A stretch of 64,000 nt of DNA from an uncultured Flavobacteriales bacterium (GTDB lineage: Bacteria > Bacteroidota > Bacteroidia > Flavobacteriales > UBA1820): assembly GCA_938023515.1 (NCBI GenBank), contig CALJDR010000085.1, positions 1 through 64,000 on the forward strand. Direction: 5' to 3'. A program made the position numbers and the translations under genes. Positions 1 through 8,484 of the stretch are shown here, in pieces (position 1 is the first letter of the stretch; the number at the start of each line of letters is the position of its first letter). The notes below the pieces were generated by a model. That model ran no database searches. It saw only the letters and a list, made by a program, of their open reading frames with translations, and was not told where the DNA came from.

Positions 1-48
1 CGAGATGACGTCGAGTCTCGTGGGCTCGGAGATGTGTATAAGAGACAG
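1..48 (+). other. Illumina Nextera adapter left on the contig
   Basis: This is not genomic sequence. Bases 15-48 are the Nextera transposase read-2 adapter ending in the mosaic end AGATGTGTATAAGAGACAG. Bases 1-6 (CGAGAT) are the end of the P7 primer, and bases 7-14 (GACGTCGA) sit where the i7 index lies; read in the sequencing direction this is TCGACGTC, which I recall as Nextera XT index N729. The biological sequence starts at base 49. Confidence 0.97.
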
Positions 49-49
49 A

Positions 50-115
50 TATGACGCAGCCTTTGCATTTATGCTCGAAGAAGGCAAGAAACGAGGCCTC
101 ACACCGGTAAAATAA
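50..115 (+). CDS. 3' end of a truncated gene (tentative)
   Basis: After the adapter, one frame is open for 21 codons, ends in the basic residues KKRGLTPVK and stops with TAA at 113-115. It may be the last part of a gene cut by library fragmentation. It is too short to name, and a chance open frame of this length is quite possible. The other frames give no better candidate. Confidence 0.3.
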   Translation, partial: YDAAFAFMLEEGKKRGLTPVK

Positions 116-163
116 CGCCGGAGGAGGCTTTTTCCTATATCACCAAACCTTCATTCTTCCAAA

Positions 164-754
164 ATGGAACATTCCCGCACCGAAAAAGAAAAGATGCTCG
201 CCGGAGAACCTTACGACTGCGGCGATGCGGAATTGGTGGCCATGTGGCACAAAGGCAAACGGCTCACCCATCTGTACAATAATACTCCAATTGAAGACCG
301 CGCCGAACAAGGACGGATACTCGACGAACTTTTGGGCAGCCGGGGCGCCGATACCTGGATCACCGCGCCGTTCTACGTGGACTACGGCGAAAATATCCAT
401 TTGGGCGAGAATTGCGAGATCAATATGGGCTGTACTTTCCTGGACTGCAACACCATCACTATCGGCGACAACGCCCTGATCGCTCCCGGGGTACATATTT
501 ACACGGTCTTCCACCCCATCAAAGCCTCGGAAAGGCTCGGGGACAAAAGGAACGGGGATTTTACGTTCTGCAAATGCCTGACCGCCCCGGTCAAAATCGG
601 GCACAACGTATGGATAGGCGGCGGTTCCATCATCCTGCCGGGGGTGGAAATAGGCGACAATGTAACGATAGGGGCCGGCAGCGTGGTCACTAAATCCATC
701 CCTGCCAATACGCTGGCCTACGGCAATCCCTGCCGGGTGATACGGGAGATATAA
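164..754 (+). CDS. Maltose/galactoside-type O-acetyltransferase (left-handed beta helix)
   Basis: A 196-residue protein of the LacA/Maa/NodL acetyltransferase family, which moves an acetyl group from acetyl-CoA to a hydroxyl of a sugar. The N-terminal half holds the family's short helical segment (KMLAGEPYD, LYNNT). From about residue 65 on there are hexapeptide repeats typical of the left-handed beta helix (for example IGDNALIAPGVHIYT and IGDNVTIGAGSVVTKSIP). The His of FHPI near residue 116 matches the catalytic His of the family. Length is normal. The true acceptor sugar cannot be read from sequence. The gene ends six bases from the stop of the convergent gene on the other strand, with no clear terminator between them. 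Confidence 0.9.
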   Translation: MEHSRTEKEKMLAGEPYDCGDAELVAMWHKGKRLTHLYNNTPIEDRAEQGRILDELLGSRGADTWITAPFYVDYGENIHLGENCEINMGCTFLDCNTITIGDNALIAPGVHIYTVFHPIKASERLGDKRNGDFTFCKCLTAPVKIGHNVWIGGGSIILPGVEIGDNVTIGAGSVVTKSIPANTLAYGNPCRVIREI

Positions 755-759
755 GCTTT

Positions 760-1320
760 TTAAGAATCTTTTTTGCAATAACCTTTCGGGTAAGCAGATA
801 CATCCAGATTTAAAATACTGGCTCCACGATCCAGAGCTCTGCATATCTCATCCCCTTTGAATCTATCGAACTGGTCGCAACTTAAATCAAACATATCCTG
901 GAGATTGAAATTGTATTCGGCTTCCTGAGGGCTTATATTATTGTCAAAATACAGTTTTTCAAACTGCCGGTGTAATACCTGTTCCACCTCGTAATATTTC
1001 CTGTTGTAAAAATCGCCTTCTTTTATTTTGAAGTATTTTTTCAGGAATTCGACATTCCGTTTCTCATTGTCGGTAATGATATAATCTTTCAATACATAGT
1101 CGATATAAACCAACACTAAATCAAGCAGATCGTCCTTCATACTTTCTACCCGGTCGATTTGATGTTCTGAAAGCGCTTTCTTCAAATTTTCCCTTGTCAA
1201 CTCCCTGTTGCAAATCAACTCCACAATATCCGCAATAGGCTCATTGAAATCTTCTCCCGAAAGAATGTTTTCAAACGTCAAGTAGAAATCTTCGTCGAAT
1301 ATTTGTTCTGTATGTTCCAT
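760..1320 (-). CDS. Hypothetical acidic helical protein
   Basis: A 186-residue protein I do not recognise by name. It is rich in acidic residues and aromatic residues, has no signal peptide and no membrane segment, and is predicted by eye to be mostly helical. The middle (NVEFLKKYFKIKEGDF) and the end (LQDMFDLSCDQFDRF) read like conserved blocks. The region is more AT-rich than the genes around it. It stands alone on the minus strand, convergent with the acetyltransferase gene. No function is proposed. Confidence 0.7.
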   Translation of the reverse strand: MEHTEQIFDEDFYLTFENILSGEDFNEPIADIVELICNRELTRENLKKALSEHQIDRVESMKDDLLDLVLVYIDYVLKDYIITDNEKRNVEFLKKYFKIKEGDFYNRKYYEVEQVLHRQFEKLYFDNNISPQEAEYNFNLQDMFDLSCDQFDRFKGDEICRALDRGASILNLDVSAYPKGYCKKDS

Positions 1321-1411
1321 GATAGAATCGTTTACTTTTAATCAGCGCAAAAAAACATTGTAGCATCGTACAACATTAAGAAAAATATTTGGTGGTTCAA
1401 ACCATAAAAAA

Positions 1412-1438
1412 CATAGCCCGGCTTTATGCCGGGCTATG
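1412..1438 (-). terminator. Intrinsic terminator of glnN
   Basis: A perfect 11-bp stem (CATAGCCCGGC and its complement) closes a 5-base loop; on the minus strand it is followed by a run of six T. It lies 43 bases past the stop codon of the glutamine synthetase gene, so it ends that transcript. Confidence 0.9.
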
Positions 1439-1480
1439 CAATAAAACACACACAATTAAAATATAAACGACTCTACTTGC

Positions 1481-3670
1481 TTAGTGAGTAAAGAGCAGTT
1501 CGCGGTATTTTACCAGCGGCCATACCTCGTCGTCGATATGGATTTCGAGCTTGTCGCAGTGGTACCGCAGCGTATCGAAGTATTTCTCCTTGACGTTGAC
1601 CGAATATTCGCGGGCCTTGGTGCGTACGTCGGCTATCTTGTTGATCCGGCGGCGCTCGTCGATCATGTTGTCCACCAATTCCTTGATGATCACAATATGG
1701 TCCGAAATAGTCTTTATGAGCTCCACCTGCGAATGGGCGTACGTCATATATTCGTCGCCGAATATCTCGCGCATTCCCCGCACGTTCTCCAGCAAACGGT
1801 TTTGGTAAGCGATGGCCGTCGGGATGATATGGTTGCGGGCGATATCCCCCATCACACGGGCCTCGATCTGGATCGTTTTCTGGTATTTTTCCAACTCTAT
1901 CTCGTAACGGGCCTCCACTTCCAGTTTGCTCATCACGTTTGTTTTGGAAAATACGCTGAACGTATCTTCGCTCACTAACACGTCGAGGGCTTCCGGGGTG
2001 GTCTTCAGGTTGGAAAGTCCCCGTTTCTCCGCCTCCTTCACCCAATCGTCCGAATAGCCGTCCCCTTCGAAAAGAATCTTGGACGAAGCCTTGATATAGT
2101 CGCGCAGCACGTTGAATATCGCATCGTCTTTTTTGATGCCTTTCTCGATCAGTTTATCGACTTCAGCCTTGAATGTCACCAATTGGGCCGCCATGATGGT
2201 GTTCATCACCGTCATCGGCATCGCGCAGTTGATGGACGAACCCGGCGCGCGGAACTCGAATTTATTGCCGGTGAACGCAAAAGGCGAAGTGCGGTTCCGA
2301 TCGGTATTATCCAACAAGATTTCGGGAATCTTGCCCACTACGTTGAGTTTGAGGTCGGTCTTTTCCTCCGGCGACAGTTTGCCCGAAGACACCTGCTCCA
2401 GTTCCGACAGTACAGCCGACAGCTGCGTGCCGATGAATATCGAAATGATGGCCGGAGGCGCTTCGTTGGCGCCCAAACGGTGGTCGTTCGAAGCCGAAGC
2501 GATGCAGGCGCGTAACAGGTCGGCATGGTCGTGCACAGCCTTGATAGCGTTCACGAAAAATGTGAGAAACTGCAGGTTGCTCTTAGGGGTTTTACCCGGC
2601 GAAAGGAGATTGATCCCCGTATCGGTAGCCAACGCCCAGTTATTGTGCTTTCCCGATCCGTTGATGCCTTCAAAAGGCTTCTCATGGAACAGGACCTTGA
2701 AATTGTGCTTGGCACTCACCCGCTGCATAGCCTCCATCAGCATCATGTTGTGGTCGACCGCAATATTGGCCTCCTCATAGATCGGGGCTATTTCGTACTG
2801 GTTCAGGGCCACCTCGTTGTGCCGAGTCTTAATTGGGATGCCCAATTTAATACACTCCTGTTCCAGGTCGCGCAGGTATTCCAGCACCCGGGCCGGCATC
2901 GCGCCGAAATAATGGTCTTCCATCTGCTGGCCTTTGGCCGGTTCCTGTCCGAAAAGTGTCCGGCCGGTGAGTACCAGATCGGGGCGCGCGTTGTACAAAG
3001 CGGTATCCACTAAGAAATACTCCTGTTCCGCCCCCAAAGTCGAATAGACCTTCGTTACATTTTTGTCGAAATACTGGCAGACAGCCGTTGCAGCGGCGTC
3101 CACGGCCGCATTGGAACGGAGAAGCGGAGTCTTGTTGTCCAGCGCCACGCCCGTATATGCCACAAATACCGTCGGGATACAAAGCGTCGTACCCACCACA
3201 AATGCTGGAGAAGTCGGGTCCCAAGCCGTATAGCCGCGGGCTTCGAATGTATTGCGCAGACCTCCGTTCGGGAAAGATGAAGCGTCCGATTCCTGCTGTA
3301 CGAGCTGCGTTCCGTCGAAACGTTCCATAGCCCGCCCTCCGGAGATAGGTTCGAAAAAGGCATCGTGCTTTTCGGCCGATGTGCCATTGAGAGGCTGGAA
3401 CCAGTGCGAATAGTGAGTCGCTCCCCGGTCGATGGCCCACTGCTTCATCCCCGAAGCCACTTGTTTGGCGGCATCGCGATTGATGCGCGTACCGCTGTCG
3501 ATGGCCGCCATTACCGCCTTGAAAGCATCTTTGGACAGATACTGGCGCATGGCATCCTCATTGAACACATTTTTACCGAAAATTTCCGAGAAACGCCCCG
3601 ATTCTATTGTGGGTGGGACAGGACGGTGGCTCTCGCTTTCTTTGACCGCCCGGATTCTGAATTCTGCCAT
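1481..3670 (-). CDS. glnN: Glutamine synthetase type III
   Basis: Makes glutamine from glutamate, ammonia and ATP in the cytoplasm; the main ammonium-assimilation enzyme in many Bacteroidales. The product of 729 residues has the length of the GSIII class, which is far longer than GSI (about 450). Visible family blocks include SHWFQPLNG, GAEQEYFLVD, GSGKHNNWALATDTGINLL and GNKFEFRAPGSS with the ATP/glutamate-binding residues. The start MAEFRIRAV was chosen over a longer in-frame ATG (3721) because the added 17 residues lie in the promoter region. Followed by a strong terminator and therefore monocistronic. Confidence 0.97.
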   Translation of the reverse strand: MAEFRIRAVKESESHRPVPPTIESGRFSEIFGKNVFNEDAMRQYLSKDAFKAVMAAIDSGTRINRDAAKQVASGMKQWAIDRGATHYSHWFQPLNGTSAEKHDAFFEPISGGRAMERFDGTQLVQQESDASSFPNGGLRNTFEARGYTAWDPTSPAFVVGTTLCIPTVFVAYTGVALDNKTPLLRSNAAVDAAATAVCQYFDKNVTKVYSTLGAEQEYFLVDTALYNARPDLVLTGRTLFGQEPAKGQQMEDHYFGAMPARVLEYLRDLEQECIKLGIPIKTRHNEVALNQYEIAPIYEEANIAVDHNMMLMEAMQRVSAKHNFKVLFHEKPFEGINGSGKHNNWALATDTGINLLSPGKTPKSNLQFLTFFVNAIKAVHDHADLLRACIASASNDHRLGANEAPPAIISIFIGTQLSAVLSELEQVSSGKLSPEEKTDLKLNVVGKIPEILLDNTDRNRTSPFAFTGNKFEFRAPGSSINCAMPMTVMNTIMAAQLVTFKAEVDKLIEKGIKKDDAIFNVLRDYIKASSKILFEGDGYSDDWVKEAEKRGLSNLKTTPEALDVLVSEDTFSVFSKTNVMSKLEVEARYEIELEKYQKTIQIEARVMGDIARNHIIPTAIAYQNRLLENVRGMREIFGDEYMTYAHSQVELIKTISDHIVIIKELVDNMIDERRRINKIADVRTKAREYSVNVKEKYFDTLRYHCDKLEIHIDDEVWPLVKYRELLFTH

Positions 3671-3699
3671 AATTTTGATGTTGTTTTGTTTCGTCAGGA

Positions 3700-3731
3700 C
3701 AAATATCCGGAAAAAATTCAATAAAAAACAA
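3700..3731 (-). promoter_or_regulatory. Candidate promoter of glnN
   Basis: On the minus strand, GATATTTG (one mismatch to the Bacteroidota -7 box TAnnTTTG) lies 21 bases after a TTG that can serve as the -33 box. The predicted start of transcription is about 3693, some 25 bases before the glnN start codon. Confidence 0.45.
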
Positions 3732-3734
3732 GAA

Positions 3735-3757
3735 CACCCCCTAAAAAATAGGGGGTG
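3735..3757 (-). terminator. Intrinsic terminator, probably of the membrane-protein gene
   Basis: A 9-bp stem (CACCCCCTA with its complement) around five A, followed on the minus strand by a T-rich stretch containing six T in a row. It lies about 55 bases past the stop of the gene ending at 3813 and just before the glnN promoter, so it separates the two units. Confidence 0.75.
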
Positions 3758-3812
3758 ATCCTCAATTTTTACGTACTTTTCAATAAAATACCCAAAAATA
3801 CCAGGGGTGTCA

Positions 3813-4697
3813 TTACTCGACTTCGTATTTATCGGCTTTTGCTGAGAAGTAGATCAGTCCGATGTTCACACTGTAGACCGAAGAGATAAAGAAATGGATC
3901 GCCAGGGCCAGCAACGCCCACATCACTCCCAGAAAAACCGTACCGGGAGCATCCATATGGTCGAAAGCGGAAGAGATCACCCGGGGGATCACTGCCAGGA
4001 AGACTGTAATGAGATAGATGATCCCATTGCACACTACATTCTTCCAGAACGCGCTTCTCAAAGATCTCCAAGCTATGTCTATCGAGTCGAAGAACCCCAC
4101 TCTCTCATCGCTCAGGTAGGCGTAAAGCATCAACGAGGACATCATCAGGATCAACAGCAGCACAATAGGTATCAGGGCGATCCCGATTATCGTGAAGACC
4201 AGCAAAATGAACAACGGGATGCAAACTATCACTACCGGAATACACAAAAGGAACAGCCCCAGAAAATAAATGACCAGCCGGCCGGCTTTCCGGCGGATAA
4301 AAGCCACGATTTCTTTGAATCTGGGCACACGCCCTTCCCGCTGATACAGGATCATATACGCCGGAGTATAGGCCGCAAATACTGCAAACCCCACCAGGAG
4401 CAGCAGCATACACAAGATGCCCAGCAGGGTTTCCCACCACGACATCATTCCGAGGTCCCATGCCACTTTGCCCAACGGGCTGATGTCGCCGAAATTCAGG
4501 TAAGTACGTATCCCCGAAATAGAATCGAGGTTACTATACCCCATCGAGAACGAGAAATAGACGATCAGCGCGATAGCCAGCAGGTACAGAAAGTTCACCC
4601 GGAGCATCGTCGGGAAGAAATGGGCTCCCGTTTCCCGTATGAATCCGAAGGTATCGCCTATCAGCGCCTCGAAATTCCTTGCTTGTTTCAGTTTCAT
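3813..4697 (-). CDS. Multi-pass inner-membrane protein
   Basis: A 294-residue integral membrane protein of unknown role with about six or seven hydrophobic segments, including a long one (about residues 165-215) that must cross twice or more. Segments rich in Ile/Leu/Val are separated by short loops with Arg/Lys. The start MKLKQARNFEAL (4697) was preferred to the longer ATG at 4787, whose extra 30 residues look random. It resembles general Bacteroidales membrane proteins of the glycerophosphoryl-diester or DUF4013 sort, but I cannot assign it. Followed by its own terminator. Confidence 0.75.
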   Translation of the reverse strand: MKLKQARNFEALIGDTFGFIRETGAHFFPTMLRVNFLYLLAIALIVYFSFSMGYSNLDSISGIRTYLNFGDISPLGKVAWDLGMMSWWETLLGILCMLLLLVGFAVFAAYTPAYMILYQREGRVPRFKEIVAFIRRKAGRLVIYFLGLFLLCIPVVIVCIPLFILLVFTIIGIALIPIVLLLILMMSSLMLYAYLSDERVGFFDSIDIAWRSLRSAFWKNVVCNGIIYLITVFLAVIPRVISSAFDHMDAPGTVFLGVMWALLALAIHFFISSVYSVNIGLIYFSAKADKYEVE

Positions 4698-4877
4698 TTT
4701 TATCGAAGTATTAATTGTTTCTACTGCATTAGACTTTCTCTGTCCCGAAAAGGTTACAGCAAATCCAACCTTTTTCCAGCCCATCATTCCCGTGAAACCC
4801 CGGGAAACGGGACTTATTTAACCATCCGTTAGGATAAAAACCACCTCTTATATTAAGAGTATCCCCGACGGATTCAT

Positions 4878-4885
4878 TAACTTTG
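4878..4885 (+). promoter_or_regulatory. -7 promoter box of kdnA
   Basis: TAACTTTG fits the Bacteroidota -7 consensus TAnnTTTG exactly, 48 bases before the kdnA start codon. No good -33 TTTG is present at 19-21 bases, so strength is uncertain. Confidence 0.45.
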
Positions 4886-4932
4886 CATAAATAAGTTTAA
4901 TTTTCGAACAAAAATAAAAAACACATAAAAAA

Positions 4933-6129
4933 ATGCCTGGATTTGAAGCTTTCGATGAATCCGAGAAAAAAGAAGTACTCGATGTAATGGAAACCGGAAT
5001 ACTGATGCGTTACGGATTCGACGCTCAGCGCAAAGGGGTCAATAAAACCCTGGAACTCGAAAAGGCCCTGTGCGACAAGCTCGGCTCACGCCATGCACAG
5101 CTCACCCCCAGCGGGACGACCGCCGTATCCACGGCGCTTGCCGTATGCGGGATTGGCGCGGGGGACGAGGTCATCATGCCGACTTTTACTTTCGTAGCTT
5201 CCTTCGAATCCATCCTCGCTTTGGGGGCCATCCCCATCCTGGTGGATATAGACGATACCCTCACCCTCGACCCTGTGGCGGTGGAAAAGGCTATCACTCC
5301 CCGCACGAAGGCCGTAATGCCCGTACATATGTGCGGTGCGCAGGCCCATATCGAGGAGCTTATGCAAATCTGCAAAAAGCACAACCTGATCCTGATCGAA
5401 GATGCCTGCCAGGCGATGGGCTCTACCTATAAAGACAAATATTTAGGTACGTTCGGCGCGATGGGCTGTTTCTCGTATGACTTCGCCAAGATCATCACGA
5501 TGGGCGAAGGCGGTGCGGTAGTGACCGACAGCGACGATCTGGCCGTTAAAGCAGATGGCTACGTAGACCATGGCCACGACCACAAAGGCAGCGACCGCGG
5601 CGCGGAAGGACATCCTTTTTTAGGGGTCAATTACCGTGTCAACGAACTCTCTTCGGCCATCGGCCTGGCTCAGCTGCGCAAACTGGACGGAATCGTCCAT
5701 CGCCAGCAGCAGATCAAAAAATATATGAAAGACGCCTTGGCTGCTGAATTCCCCCAGCTGAAATTCCGCCGGATACTGGACGAAAAAGGCGATATCGCCA
5801 CTTTCCTGTCCTTCTCGCTGGAAAGTCTGGAACAGGCTGAAAAAGCGACCAAAGCCTTGGCTGAAAACGGCGTGGGTGGCGTATTCCACTATTACAACAA
5901 CAACTGGCACTATATCCGCCGCTGGTATCACCTTAAGGAGCGGGCCACGCTGTACCGCCTGCCCAAAGAGGTGCTGGACGGCATGCCGGATTACGCCAAC
6001 ATGCAATTTCCGCAGTCCGATGACATCATTTCCCGCAACATATCGACTGCGATCAACCTTTCATGGAGCGACGATGATGTAAAAGCGCGGACCGAGGCGA
6101 TAATAAAGGCTCTGCGCACCGTATTCTAA
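4933..6129 (+). CDS. kdnA: 8-amino-3,8-dideoxy-D-manno-octulosonate transaminase (KdnA)
   Basis: A 398-residue PLP enzyme of the DegT/DnrJ/EryC1 class. It closely resembles what I recall of KdnA of Shewanella oneidensis: the opening MPGFEAF..EKKEVLDVMETG, the block DHGHDHKGSDRGAEGHP and AIGLAQLRKLD. KdnA transfers the amino group of glutamate to the C8 aldehyde of Kdo to make 8-amino-Kdo (Kdo8N), a core sugar of lipopolysaccharide. Lys186 in the stretch DFAKIITMGEGG is the expected PLP lysine. The partner oxidase KdnB and a CMP transferase (KdsB) lie downstream, with three thiol proteins in between. Start ATG follows an AT-rich leader with no clear Shine-Dalgarno, as is usual in this phylum. 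Confidence 0.93.
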   Translation: MPGFEAFDESEKKEVLDVMETGILMRYGFDAQRKGVNKTLELEKALCDKLGSRHAQLTPSGTTAVSTALAVCGIGAGDEVIMPTFTFVASFESILALGAIPILVDIDDTLTLDPVAVEKAITPRTKAVMPVHMCGAQAHIEELMQICKKHNLILIEDACQAMGSTYKDKYLGTFGAMGCFSYDFAKIITMGEGGAVVTDSDDLAVKADGYVDHGHDHKGSDRGAEGHPFLGVNYRVNELSSAIGLAQLRKLDGIVHRQQQIKKYMKDALAAEFPQLKFRRILDEKGDIATFLSFSLESLEQAEKATKALAENGVGGVFHYYNNNWHYIRRWYHLKERATLYRLPKEVLDGMPDYANMQFPQSDDIISRNISTAINLSWSDDDVKARTEAIIKALRTVF

Positions 6130-6145
6130 CCGCCAATACCGCCCG

Positions 6146-7252
6146 ATGAAAGCCGTCGCACTCGCTCTCTGCTCCCTCCTACCCCTTGGCCTTGGTGCCC
6201 AGAGCAGGGATTATAAAGTGGAAGTGTCCTTTCCGGACGCCCAGGCAGGGGGAAAATATGTGCTTGCATCGAAAGATATGGCCAATCGTTTTTCCGATAC
6301 TCTTATCTTAAAAAAGGATGGAGAAACCATTACATTCAAAAGACCGTTTACCGAGCCGGGATTTGTCACCTTGGCTTACTTCAAGCCCGAAGATAAAAGG
6401 ATGGCGACAGGAACCGACCGTATTTTTATCGATTTTCCCGGCACAGTACGGATAGCAGCCGACAGCCTTGGCGCGATGCCCTATGCTTCCCTGAGCGGCC
6501 GGATATTCGAGGGAAGGGAATCCCGCTGGCTGGACAGCCTTTACAGATCTTTCTATGATACTGTTAGGGAGGAAATCCAAGAGTTGGATCCGGCAAAAAC
6601 AGATTCCCTGATCAAAGAGGTATATCGGATACAGGCAGCTATGGCTGTCGTTAAACGGCAATACGCAGCAGCCAACACACAGTGCATCTATTCCGCCGCT
6701 CTATTATCGGAAACCTTATCCGACAGTCTGGATGTCACGGGACGTATTTATGAAACCCTTTCCCCGGAAGTAAAGGCCTCTCGCTACGGGCAGACCGTCG
6801 GCCAACGGGTAAAGGTTCGGTCCGGACAACCGGCCTACGATTTTACCCTGCCGGACACCGAAGGAAATGAAATCCGACTGAGTGATTTCCGGGGAAAATG
6901 GGTGTTGCTCGATTTCTGGGGCTCCTGGTGCGGGCCATGCAGGGAAGGCAACCCGGCCTTGGTCGAACTATACGGGAAATACAAAGACAAATGCCTTGTA
7001 ATCATTGGAATGGCAGCCATGGACAAGCGGGAAAACCTGAAAGAAGCCATTGCCGAAGACGACCTTACCTGGCCACAAATCAATCTATCGGAAATAGAAA
7101 ACGAACGGGCTATATTAGACGAATTCAATATATCCTTATTTCCGACCAAAATTCTGATCGACCCGCAAGGGAATATCTCCGTCATTTCTCGGGGTTATCA
7201 CAAAACGGACGATCCTGTCATTCGCGAAGTAACAGAAGAACTCAATCAATAA
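6146..7252 (+). CDS. Secreted TlpA-like thioredoxin, paralogue 1 (CGPC)
   Basis: Periplasmic thiol-disulfide protein of 368 residues. A signal peptide (residues 1 to about 18, ending LGAQ) is followed by a DUF4369-like N-terminal domain (roughly 20-220) and a C-terminal thioredoxin/AhpC-TSA fold. The redox site is WGSWCGPC with Cys262 and Cys265; the cis-Pro loop reads LFPTKI. Starts 16 bases after the kdnA stop, so it is probably in the same transcript. First of three tandem paralogues that share the order and the phrases GGKY, DTLILKKDGE and RGKWVLLDFWGSWC. Substrate unknown. Confidence 0.88.
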   Translation: MKAVALALCSLLPLGLGAQSRDYKVEVSFPDAQAGGKYVLASKDMANRFSDTLILKKDGETITFKRPFTEPGFVTLAYFKPEDKRMATGTDRIFIDFPGTVRIAADSLGAMPYASLSGRIFEGRESRWLDSLYRSFYDTVREEIQELDPAKTDSLIKEVYRIQAAMAVVKRQYAAANTQCIYSAALLSETLSDSLDVTGRIYETLSPEVKASRYGQTVGQRVKVRSGQPAYDFTLPDTEGNEIRLSDFRGKWVLLDFWGSWCGPCREGNPALVELYGKYKDKCLVIIGMAAMDKRENLKEAIAEDDLTWPQINLSEIENERAILDEFNISLFPTKILIDPQGNISVISRGYHKTDDPVIREVTEELNQ

Positions 7253-7270
7253 CAGACAAAATCAACCGGT

Positions 7271-8422
7271 ATGAAAAATACACTCAAATTATTAGCCACC
7301 GTATTCCTGGCGGTATTCGTATCCTTGGGCGCGACCGCGCAGAACAAGGATTACAAGGTCGAACTTTCGTTCAAGGACGCCAAAGCCGGCGGAAAATACA
7401 TCTTTCGGTCAAAAGACCTGAAAGATAATTTCGCAGACACCATTACCCTGAAAAAGGACGGGGAAAAAGTCACCTTTAAGAAAGCCTATACGGAACCTTT
7501 CTCGCTGAATTTCTTTTATCAGGGGCCTGAAGATGAAAAGCCTCAGATAGGTAACGGCGTTTTCGTCGACGGTCCCCAGACCCTGAAAATCTCGGCTCCT
7601 GCTGTGGCCGATCTGGTTGTCGCGACAAAGGCCGGCGGTATTTTCGATAATGCCCTCATTCAGTCTATCGAAGCCAAGACCGGGCAAACCTACAACAAGT
7701 TCATGGCTTACCAGGACGCTTCCAAAGCCAACGATAAGCCGAAAGCCGACTCCCTGATGCAGGATATCCGCAAAATAAGCACCGAAATCAAAGATATCCA
7801 GAAAGAATATATCGCTAAAAATCCGCAAAACATTTACTCCGCACTCTTACTCTCGGGCATGCTGCGCGACGACCTGAAAGAGATCGAGCCTCTCTTCGAT
7901 GCTTTCTCGGCCGATGTAAAGGTCTCCAAATACGGCAAGCAGATCACTGAAAAACTCGAAGCCATCAAAGCTGTCCAGCCTGGAAAACCAGCCTATGACT
8001 TTTCCTTGACGGACATCGACGGCAAAACCCTGAAACTTTCGGACTTCCGCGGGAAATGGGTTCTGCTCGATTTCTGGGGTTCCTGGTGTATCTGGTGCCG
8101 CAGGGGCAATCCTTCGTTGGTCGATCTGTATGAAAAATACGGCGGAAAGGACTTCGAGATCATCGGACTGGCTGCCCGCGACAAGGAAGAGGCCTGGAAA
8201 AAGGCGATCGTTGACGACCAACTCACTTGGAGGCACGCCAACCTGGAACTGAACGAAGGAGGCAGCGACCTTCCTGCCAAATACAACGTGGCCGGCTATC
8301 CGACCAAGATATTGGTAGATCCCGAAGGGAATATCTCCGTGATCTCCGTAGGTTACCATGAAAAGGACGATCCTATCGTGCTGAAAATGGTAGAGGCCCT
8401 GGGAGAAACATACGTAAAATAA
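7271..8422 (+). CDS. Secreted TlpA-like thioredoxin, paralogue 2 (unusual CIWC site)
   Basis: A 383-residue paralogue of the gene before it, 18 bases downstream. Signal peptide ends at about residue 24 (SLGATAQ). A DUF4369-like domain precedes the thioredoxin fold. The redox motif is WGSWCIWC (Cys273, Cys276) instead of CGPC: Gly-Pro is replaced by Ile-Trp, which in this superfamily is expected to change redox potential and partner choice. The cis-Pro loop (AGYPTKI) is kept. It is closely similar to paralogue 1 in its first 60 residues and its last 100, so the pair looks like a tandem duplication that then diverged. Confidence 0.88.
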   Translation: MKNTLKLLATVFLAVFVSLGATAQNKDYKVELSFKDAKAGGKYIFRSKDLKDNFADTITLKKDGEKVTFKKAYTEPFSLNFFYQGPEDEKPQIGNGVFVDGPQTLKISAPAVADLVVATKAGGIFDNALIQSIEAKTGQTYNKFMAYQDASKANDKPKADSLMQDIRKISTEIKDIQKEYIAKNPQNIYSALLLSGMLRDDLKEIEPLFDAFSADVKVSKYGKQITEKLEAIKAVQPGKPAYDFSLTDIDGKTLKLSDFRGKWVLLDFWGSWCIWCRRGNPSLVDLYEKYGGKDFEIIGLAARDKEEAWKKAIVDDQLTWRHANLELNEGGSDLPAKYNVAGYPTKILVDPEGNISVISVGYHEKDDPIVLKMVEALGETYVK

Positions 8423-8484
8423 TTACGGTCCTATAGGACCGGCTTCTCAGAACATTAATTAAAACGGGCCTGAGCCCATTGACC

